From positions 32,945,376 to 33,009,375 of the forward strand of contig NC_044976.1 in assembly GCF_008728515.1 (NCBI RefSeq): 64,000 bases of DNA. The letters run 5' to 3'. Positions 56,199 through 64,000 of the stretch are shown here, one piece after another. The position numbers were made by a program, and so were the translations under genes. The notes beneath the pieces are model-generated. The model saw nothing but the letters and a program-made list of their open reading frames with translations. It did no database searches and was not told the DNA's origin. Positions within the stretch are counted from its first letter, which is position 1. The number at the start of each line of letters is the position of its first letter. The DNA comes from Papio anubis (lineage: Eukaryota > Chordata > Mammalia > Primates > Cercopithecidae).

Positions 56199-57159
56199 AA
56201 AAGATAATTGACTGTTTGAAGCAAAAAATAATGTTATATTATGATGTTTATAGCATATGTAGGAATAAAACATGACAGTAATAGCTCATAGACCAGGAGA
56301 AGAAAAAAAATAGAAATATACTATTATATGGTTCTTGTATGGGAAGCAGTATAATATTGCTTGAAGGTAGAATGTGATAATAAGTTAAAGATTAATATTG
56401 TAAGCCCTATGGAAATCACATTAAAAATATATTTTAAAAGAGGTATAACTCATAAGCTAGTAGTAGAGCTAAAACATAATCATGTAGCTTCCACTTCCAT
56501 AAAGATGACCTAGGGACCTTAGGACCAGAGGAATGACATGAGATGACAAAGTTCACTGGATTTTCTTTTGGCCGCAAAAATCCCAAATTTGGAGGTGAAG
56601 AAGCTGGCAACCTTTAAATGCCAACAGGCACAGACCAAAAATAAAGCTCCAACAAAAGCCTACTCTCTTTAGCCAAAGGACAAGAAAATGGCAGCACAGA
56701 AAGAAAGAAAACCTTTAGACAATAACCAGTCTATTCCAGGAAAACACCAGGAAAAAACCGTATAACTCACAATGTTGTATATGTGTACATTTGTACATAA
56801 CATTGTACAGTGTAGCCACACTCCTATCTACACCAGCAAAGATTGAGTGAGGAGCCTAGACGTTCACCTTCATTAGGCTATAACAAGGTGCTTCCAACAC
56901 CTCTGCCAGTGTGATGTAGAGAAAACCAAATAGGGAGCCAGGAAATAAAAGATATACATATTTGAAAGGAAAAAATAAAATGTCCCTATTTGCAGATGAC
57001 ATAATTGTATATGTAGACAACCATCTCTATTTCTATACGATAGCACTGAACTTAACATTAAAGTTAAAAATACAATACCACTTACAACACCCAAAAAAAT
57101 TGAGGTGTAAATCTAACAAAACAGGTGCAGGACTTGTTTCCTTAAAACTACACAATGCT

Positions 57160-57467
57160 GCCAGGGGCAGTGGCTCGTGCCTATAATCCCAGCACTTTGG
57201 GAGACCAATACAGGCAGGTGAACTGAGGTCAGGAGTTCGAGACCAGCCTGTCCAAAATGGTAAAACTGTCTCTACTAAAAATACAAAAATTAGCCGGGCA
57301 TCGTGGCGCACGCCTGTAATCCCAGCTACTTGAGAAGCTGAGACAGGAGAATCACTTGAACCCGGGAGGCAGAGGTTGCAGTGAGCCAAGATCACACCAC
57401 TGCACTCCAGCCTGGGTGACACAGCGAGACTCCATCTCAAAAAAAAAAAAAAGAAAGAAAAAGAAAA
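57160..57467 (+). mobile_element. Alu SINE
   Basis: A plus-strand Alu flanked by the exact duplication TACACAATGCT (57149-57159 and 57468-57478), inside the inner L1M. Confidence 0.95.
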
Positions 57468-58258
57468 TACACAATGCTTATGAAAAAATTTTAAAAAGAG
57501 CTAAATAAGTGGAGAGATATGCTATACTCATGGATTGGAAGATTCAACAGAGTAAAGATGATAATTTTCCCCAAATTACAGAATTAATGCAATTCCTTTC
57601 AAAACCCCAGCAAGTCTTTCTATACATAGAGACAAAGTCATCCTAAAATTATATGGAAAGGCAAAGGAACTAGAATAGCTAATAAAAACATTGGGGGAAA
57701 AAGAATATAGTGGGAGAAACCAGTCAACCCAATTTCAAGACTTATCACATAGCTATATAATCCAAGCCACATGGTGCCATGCAGGGACAGACACATCAGT
57801 GGAGCAGAATAGACACTTCAGAAATAGACACACACAAATATTCCCAACTAATTTTTGAGAAAAGCAATTCAATGAGGAAAGATAGTCTTTTCAACAAGCA
57901 GTGCTGTAGCAATTGAGCATTCATAGGCAAATAATAATAACAGTAATAATGCACTTCAACCTAAGTCTCACACCTTATACACATGGATCATGGACTTAAA
58001 TGTAAAATCATAAAATTTTAGAAATGAAATCTAGGGCTAGGCAAAAAACATTCTTAGGCTTGACACTAAAAGCATGATCTGCAAAGGGAAAAACTGATGA
58101 ATCAGACTTCATCAAAATTAAAAAACGTGTGCTTTGTGAAAGACCCTGTTAAGAGGATAAAAAGACAAGCTGTGGAGAGAACAAAATATTTGCAAACCAT
58201 ATATCCAGCAAAGGATTAGTATCTAGAATATATAAAGAACCCTCAAAACTCAATAGTA

Positions 58259-58410
58259 GGCCAGGTGCAGTGGCTCATGCCTGTAATCACTGCACTTGGG
58301 AGGCTGAGGTGGGAGGATCACTCAAGCCCAGGACTTCGAGGCTGCAGTGAGCCATGATCACCCCACTGCACTCCAGCCTAGGCAACAGAGATCCTGTCTC
58401 AAAAAAGAAA
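58259..58410 (+). mobile_element. Free left Alu monomer (FLAM-like)
   Basis: At 152 bases this is a single Alu arm ending in its own A-rich tail. It is flanked by AAAACTCAA[T/C]AGTA (58245-58258 and 58411-58424). The size and tail fit a monomeric FLAM, older than dimeric Alus. Confidence 0.85.
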
Positions 58411-58574
58411 AAAACTCAACAGTAAAAAAAAAAATCCAAACAATCCAATTAAAACGTGGGCAAAAGATGTGAAGAGACATTTTACTGAAGAAGATATACA
58501 GATGGCAAATAAGAACTTGAGAATGTACCCAACATCATAAGCCATCAGGAAAACGCAAAGTAAAATCACAATGA

Positions 58575-58898
58575 GGCCGGGCACAGTGGATCACGCCTGT
58601 AATCCCAACACTTTGGGAGGCTGAGGCGGGTGGATCACCTGAAGTCAGGAGTTCAAGACCAGCCTGGCCAATATGGTGAAACCCCATCTCTACTAAAAAT
58701 ACAAAAATAAATTAGCTGGACGTGGTGGCGTGTGCCTATAACCCCAGTTACTCGGGAGGCTGAGGCAGGAGAATCACTTACACCCAGGAGGTGGAGGTTG
58801 CAGTGAGCTGAGATTGTGCCACTGTCCTCTAGCCTGGGCAACCTAGCAAGTCTCCATCTCTAAGTAAATAAATAAATAAATATAAATATAAATATAAA
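58575..58898 (+). mobile_element. Alu SINE with (TAAA)n/(TATAAA)n tail
   Basis: A plus-strand Alu whose tail has become a TAAA and TATAAA microsatellite (58861-58902). It is flanked by the exact 14-base duplication TAAAATCACAATGA (58561-58574 and 58899-58912). Confidence 0.95.
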
Positions 58899-60794
58899 TA
58901 AAATCACAATGAAATATCACTATACACCTATGAGAGTGGCTAAAATAAAAAATAGTGTCAACACTAAATGCTGGGAATGATGCAGAGAAACTGGATTCCT
59001 CATACACTGCTGGTTGCAATGTAAAATGGCACAATGTTTCTAGAAAATAGTGTGTCAGTTTCTTTAAAAAGTAAACACACAACTATTACATGACCCAGAA
59101 ATTACACTCCTGACATTTATCCTAGAGAAATGAAAACTTTCGTTTACCAAAAAAAAAATCTGTAGACAAAAGTTTGTAACAGCTTTACTCATAATAGCCA
59201 ACAACTGGAAACAACTTTAATGAGGGAATGGTTAAACAAACAACAGTATATCCATGCTGTGGAATACTACTCAGTAATAGAAAAGGAACAAACCATTGAT
59301 ACATACAACAACCTGGATAAATTTCCAGAGAATTGTGCTGAGTGAAGTAAGCCACTCCCAAAAGATTAAATACTATACAATTTCATTCATATAACATCTT
59401 CAAATTAAGAAAATTATAGAAATGGAAAAAAAGAAGTAGTTGCCAGGGGTTATGGAGAAGGTATAAGTAGAAGGTAGGCAGGTATGGCTATAAAACGGCA
59501 ACATGAGGGTGCTTGTGGTAGTAGAAATATTCTATATCTTGACTATATCAAAGTCAGGAACTTGGTTGCAATATTATGCCATAGTTTAGAAAGATGTTAC
59601 CACTGGTAGAAATTAGATAAGGATGCATGAAATCTCTCTGTATTATTTCTTACAATTGCATGTGAATCCACAGTTATCTCAAAATAAAAGTTTAATTTAA
59701 AAATGTAATCATACAAAATAATTAATTCAAAAGAAGGCCGAAAAAAGGAAAAAATAAAGGACATACAGGACAAAGAGAAAAAAAATAACAAGATGATAGG
59801 TTTAAATCCAACTATATCAGTGCTTATATTAAATGCAAATGATCTAAGCATTCCAATTAAAAGAACGAAATTACAAAATTGGATAAGAAAGCAAGAGCCC
59901 ACTATATGCTGCCTACAAGATACTCACTTCAAACATAAAGATATAAATAAATTAAAAATAAAAAGAATGGAGAAAAACATACCACGCAAATACTAATAGA
60001 TAACTATATTAGTGGCTATATAAATACCGGACCAGCAGACTTCAGAACAAGGCATATGACTAGGGATAAGAGGGGCATCTCATAATATAAAGAGATAAGT
60101 TCAAGAAGATGTAGCAATCCTAAATCAGTATGCACCTAGTTACAGAGTCTCAAAAATACATGAAGCAAAAACTCATAAAATTGAAAGGAGAAACAGATCT
60201 ACAATTATAGCTGGAGATTTTAGCCCTCGCTTTTCAGTGATTGATACAAGTAGACCAAAAAAAAAAAAAAATTAGTGAGGATTTAAAAGCCTCAAAGAAT
60301 ACTATGAAGCAACTCAACCCAACTGACATTTTTACAATTCTCCACTTATTAAGCACAGGGTATACATTTTTTTTAATTCACATGAAACATCACCAAGATA
60401 GACCAAATATTAGACCATAAAACCAGTCTCAACAAATTATAAAGATTTGGATCATGCAAATTATGTTCTTTGACCACAATTAAATTGAATTTAAAACTAA
60501 GAAAGGTACCTGGGAAAAACAAAACATTTGGAACATAACACAAAGAAATAAATCAAGGGTCAAAGAAGTTACAAGAAAAATTAGGAAATATTTTAAACTA
60601 AATGAAAATGAAAACACACACAAAATTTGTAGAATGCAGCTCAAGCAGTGTTTAGAGGAAAATTTGTAGCTTTAAATGCTTATATTAGAAAAAAAGAAAA
60701 TACCAAAATCAATAATCTAAGTTGCTACTTTTAGAAGCAAGAAAAAAAAAACTGATCCCAAAATAAGAGAAAAAAATAATAAAGATAAGAACAG

Positions 60795-61082
60795 ATGGCT
60801 TATGCCTGTAACCCCCGCAATTTGGGAGACCAAGGCAAGTGGATTGCCTGAGTCCAGGAGTTTGAAACCAGCCTAGGCAACATAGTAAGACTCTGTATCT
60901 ATGAAAAATTTAAAAATTAGGTGGGCATGATGGTGTGTGCCTGTAGTCCCAGCTAATCAAGAGGCTGAGGTAGGAGGATCTCTTGAGTCAGGGAGGTCAA
61001 GGCTACATTAAGCTGTGATCATACTATTGCACTCCAGCCCGGGTGACAAAGAAAGACCCTGTCTCAAAAAAAAAAACAAAAA
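60795..61082 (+). mobile_element. Alu SINE, slightly 5'-truncated
   Basis: A plus-strand old Alu starting inside the left arm, flanked by AAGAACAG (60787-60794 and 61083-61090). Confidence 0.9.
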
Positions 61083-61606
61083 AAGAACAGAAGTCCTTAT
61101 GAACAATAGAGAAAATCAAACCAAGCTGACTTTTTAAAAATAAATATAAAGATAAATAAAGTGGATAATCCACCAGCCAGATTGATCAAGACAAACAGAA
61201 AAAGACACAAATTACCAATATCAAGTATAAAAGAGTACAGATCCCATAGGTATTAAAGGAATAATGATATATCATGAATAACTTCATGCCAACAAATTCA
61301 ACAATATAGATAAAATGGGCACATTATTTGAAAATACAAACAATCAAAGCTCGCTCAAGAAGACATAGATAACCTGGACAGTCTTAAATAAAGTTCATAG
61401 TTTAAAACCTTCCCACAAAGAGAACTCCAGGCCTACACGACATCACTGATGAATGCTATCAATTGTAAAGAAAAAGCATTAACACTTCTACACAAACTCT
61501 TCTAGAAAACAGAAAAAGAAGGAACATATCCCAACTTAATTTGCAAGCAAGCATCTGCCTGAGTAAAATAACAGATACTCACAAAAAAGAAAGAAATTAC
61601 AGACTA

Positions 61607-61778
61607 CAGCCAGACATGGTGGCACACGCTTGCAATCCCAGCTACTTGGGAGGCTGCAGCAGAGAACTGCTTAAACCCAGGAGGCGGAAGTTCCAGTGAG
61701 CCAAGATCATACCACTGCACTCCAGCCTGGGTGACACAGCGAGATTCCATCACCGCACCCCCAACACACCAAAAAAAA
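61607..61778 (+). mobile_element. Alu SINE, 5'-truncated (right arm)
   Basis: About 170 bases, mostly right arm, flanked by the exact 16-base duplication AAGAAATTACAGACTA (61591-61606 and 61779-61794). Its intact duplication shows it inserted already truncated. The tail contains an unusual 'caccgcacccccaacacacc' stretch. Confidence 0.92.
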
Positions 61779-63309
61779 AAGAAATTACAGACTAATACCC
61801 TTTGTGAACACAGACACATAAAATTCTTATAAAAGTGTAGTGATATATAGAAAAGATAATACAGTATGAATAAGTGGGCTGATTCTTGGAATGCAGGATT
61901 GGTGTAACATTAGAATATCTGAAACACATGATCATCTCAAAGGATGCAAGAAAAGCATTTGACAGAATTCAACACTTGATGATTATAAACTCAGTTTTCT
62001 AAGAATAGACTTCCTCTATCTGGTAAAGAGTGTCTATAAAAAACCTACAACTAACATCATACTTAGTGGTAAATTAGGCAAGGATGTCTGACCACACCAC
62101 TTCTGTTTAATATTTTACTGTCCAGTGCAGTGAGACAAGGAAAAGGAAATAAAGTGATATATCTTGTAAAGGAAAAAGTCAAATTATTTTTATTCTCAGA
62201 TGACATCATTATTTAGAAAATCCTAAGGAATCTACAAGAAGATACTAGAAATAATAAGTGAATTTAGCAGGATCTCAATTTATAAGGCCAATATACAAAA
62301 ATTAACTATATTTTTATATACCACAAAGGATCATTGGAATCAGAATTTTTAAAAACACTATTTGCAATAGCATTGAAATCATTTTTTAAAAAAACTAGGC
62401 ATCAATTTAACAATATGTACAAGACCTCTACTTGGAAAGCTATGACACATGGTGAAGAAAATTAAAGATCTAAATAAATAAGATAGATACCATGTTCATG
62501 GATAACAAGACTCCATGTTTTAAGATGCTGGTTCCTCTGAAATTGATTTACAAATTAAATACAACCTCAATGAAAATCTTAGCATGCTTTTGGATAAAAA
62601 CTGGCCTAGAAAAAGAACAAGATTGGTGTATATACCTTACCTATTTTCAAGATTTACTGTAAAACTACTATGATCAAAAGGGTGTGGTATCAACATAAGG
62701 ATAAACATATAGAGAAATAAAACAGAATAGAATCCAGAAATAGACATATACATATATAGTCAGTTGATTTTTGACAAATATTCCAAAGTAAATCAGTGAG
62801 GTCAGGATTTTTTTTTTTTTTCATTAAATGGTGCTGGAACAATTGGATATGGAGAAAAAAATTAATGTCAGCCTATACTTCACACCATACATAAAAATTA
62901 AAATAGATTTAAAAGCCTAAACGTAAGAGCTAATAATATAAAACTTCCAGAGAAATTCTTGATTTAGGTAAAGATTTGTGACATTGAATTCTTAACAACA
63001 CAACAAGCACAAACCATAAAAGAAAATAATGATAAATGGAACTCCATAAAAAGTATTAACTAAAAGACATGAAATGATGCTCAATACTAGTCATTAAGGA
63101 AATGCAAGTTAAAACCACAATGAAATGCCACTACAAAACCCTGTAGACAACCTAAAATGAAAAAAACTGATCACGCCAATAACATGCGTGAATCTCAAGA
63201 GCATGCTAAATGAAACAAGCCAAACACAAAAGATACCATGTAATTACATTTACATGAAATTCTACAAAAACAAAACTTTAGTGAGAGAAAGCAGATGAAT
63301 AGTTACCAG

Positions 63310-63465
63310 TTTCCTGATCTATAAAGTGGAGGAATCATCTCCGTAAGTATCTACCTTCTTCACAGGGTTGTTGCAAATATTAAATGGGAATTAAATGAAA
63401 TAACCTGTACAGAGCACAGTATCATACACATAAGAGTTCAATAATTGTTAGCTGTATTTTTAAAT
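63310..63465 (+). repeat. MIR SINE
   Basis: Landmarks are 'cttcacagggttgttgcaa', 'ttaaatgaaataacctgta' and 'agttcaataattgttagct'. Confidence 0.75.
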
Positions 63466-63479
63466 GATTATTATTGTGG

Positions 63480-63900
63480 TAGAGCCTGCTAGGATTCACT
63501 TACGTCATGTTACCCTCTTCTTCCTGACAATGCTGCTGGACCTCATTTCTAGACTCCTTGAATCTAGGAGAACTACACAACTAATTCTCACCAATAGAAT
63601 TAGAGTAAAAATGATGTGTGTTACCTCTTAATAAGGTAGTTAAGGCTGCGGTGCCTTCTCTATGCTCTGTTTGCTGGACGATAAAGAGGATCCAATGGAG
63701 GACTCAGACCCTAGAAGACAATGGAACCACAGCATGACAGGGGCCTGAGTCCCTGAATGACTGCCTGGAGCAGAGCTGTCACCATTGCACTGGACTCTGA
63801 AATAAGCAAAAACCAAACCTTTATCGTGTTAAGCAATAGAGAGCTGGGTTTTTGTTTTTGTTGTTGTTACAGTATTAGTCTAACTAACCCAATATACCCA
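63480..63900 (+). repeat. Old dispersed repeat, family not resolved
   Basis: It ends in the same kind of tail as 52445-52930 ('gtgttaagcaatagagagc'). I cannot name the family. Nothing is recognised from here to the window end. Confidence 0.4.
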
Positions 63901-64000
63901 GATATATGTATAACCATACACAATACTGCTCTATCCTTATCCTTCCTACTTTGAACACAACTCCTCAAAAGCCGTAGTTCATACTGAGCTCAGCCTCTCA

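Larger units (their letters stand above)
53408..56469 (+). repeat. Outer L1M element, 5' portion
   Basis: The 5' region and ORF1-side remnants of an old L1 in plus orientation ('aatgatataaacgaaaacatg' near 54315; 'atgcactacaagacatgtt' near 55742). It is interrupted by two L1 3' ends and an Alu and breaks at about 56469; it resumes at 59698. All frames are dead. Confidence 0.7.
56470..59697 (+). repeat. Inner L1M element nested in the outer L1M
   Basis: This second old L1 in plus orientation runs from an uncertain 5' part through RT remnants ('tatttgcagatgacataatt' near 56990) to a 3' end near 59695 ('tctcaaaataaaagttta'). It carries three Alu-type insertions. The outer L1M stops at its left edge and resumes colinearly at its right edge. 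No intact frame. Confidence 0.65.
59698..63308 (+). repeat. Outer L1M element, 3' portion
   Basis: The old L1 resumes after the inner element and continues through the ORF2 region: endonuclease- and RT-side remnants ('aatgcaaatgatctaagc' near 59835; 'ctcagatgacatcatt' near 62196) to carboxy-terminal remnants near 63130. Frameshifts and stops occur throughout. Two Alu pieces interrupt it. Confidence 0.7.

Noticed and set aside
1..64000. CRISPR arrays, toxin-antitoxin or bacterial operons
   Set aside because: The sequence is mammalian, with Alu, MIR, L1 and spliced connexin genes. Regular short repeats seen are microsatellites.

Overview
The window is primate genomic DNA, most likely from an Old World monkey (macaque, baboon or a relative). 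It carries three genes of the 1p34-type connexin cluster, all on the + strand: GJB4 (Cx30.3; CDS 1139-1939), GJB3 (Cx31; CDS 23892-24704) and GJA4 (Cx37; CDS 33318-34319). Each has an uninterrupted coding exon with a splice acceptor just upstream, the usual connexin layout. The proteins are very close to the human ones as I remember them but not identical. Two young Alu copies (40234-40545 and 53081-53389) carry variants I associate with cercopithecid AluY subfamilies. I saw no CRISPR array, rRNA, tRNA or bacterial feature.

Layout. 1-2.2 kb: GJB4 coding exon and 3' UTR; its first exon is not identified and may lie outside. 2.2-20.3 kb: intergenic DNA dominated by old L2 LINEs, including one L2 inserted into another, plus L1 fragments, two Alus, a complete MADE1 mariner hairpin, and a roughly 320-bp direct duplication ending just before the GJB3 CpG island. 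20.3-25.5 kb: GJB3, with a CpG-rich first-exon region, a 3-kb MIR-rich intron, the coding exon and 3' UTR. 25.5-32 kb: intergenic (MLT1 LTR, L2, Alu). 32-34.8 kb: GJA4, with a GC-box promoter and TATTTAA element, a small first exon, a 1.1-kb intron, the coding exon and 3' UTR. 34.8-64 kb: no gene recognised. It holds many Alus, a two-LTR MaLR element (45885-49250), an 81-bp tandem duplication, an Alu carrying a patch copied from DNA 1.4 kb away, and from 53.4 kb an AT-rich nest of dead L1 elements.

The genes work in related ways. All three encode four-pass gap-junction subunits that oligomerise into hexameric connexons. GJB3 and GJB4 are beta connexins known mainly from differentiating epidermis, and GJA4 is an alpha connexin known from endothelium and ovarian follicle. 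Their tandem arrangement reflects ancient duplication. The most unusual signals are small rearrangements in non-coding DNA: the intra-Alu templated insertion, the duplicated L1 tail before GJB3, and the 81-bp tandem. One coding observation also stands out: GJA4 residue 319 is serine, the residue of the minor allele of a well-known human polymorphism.
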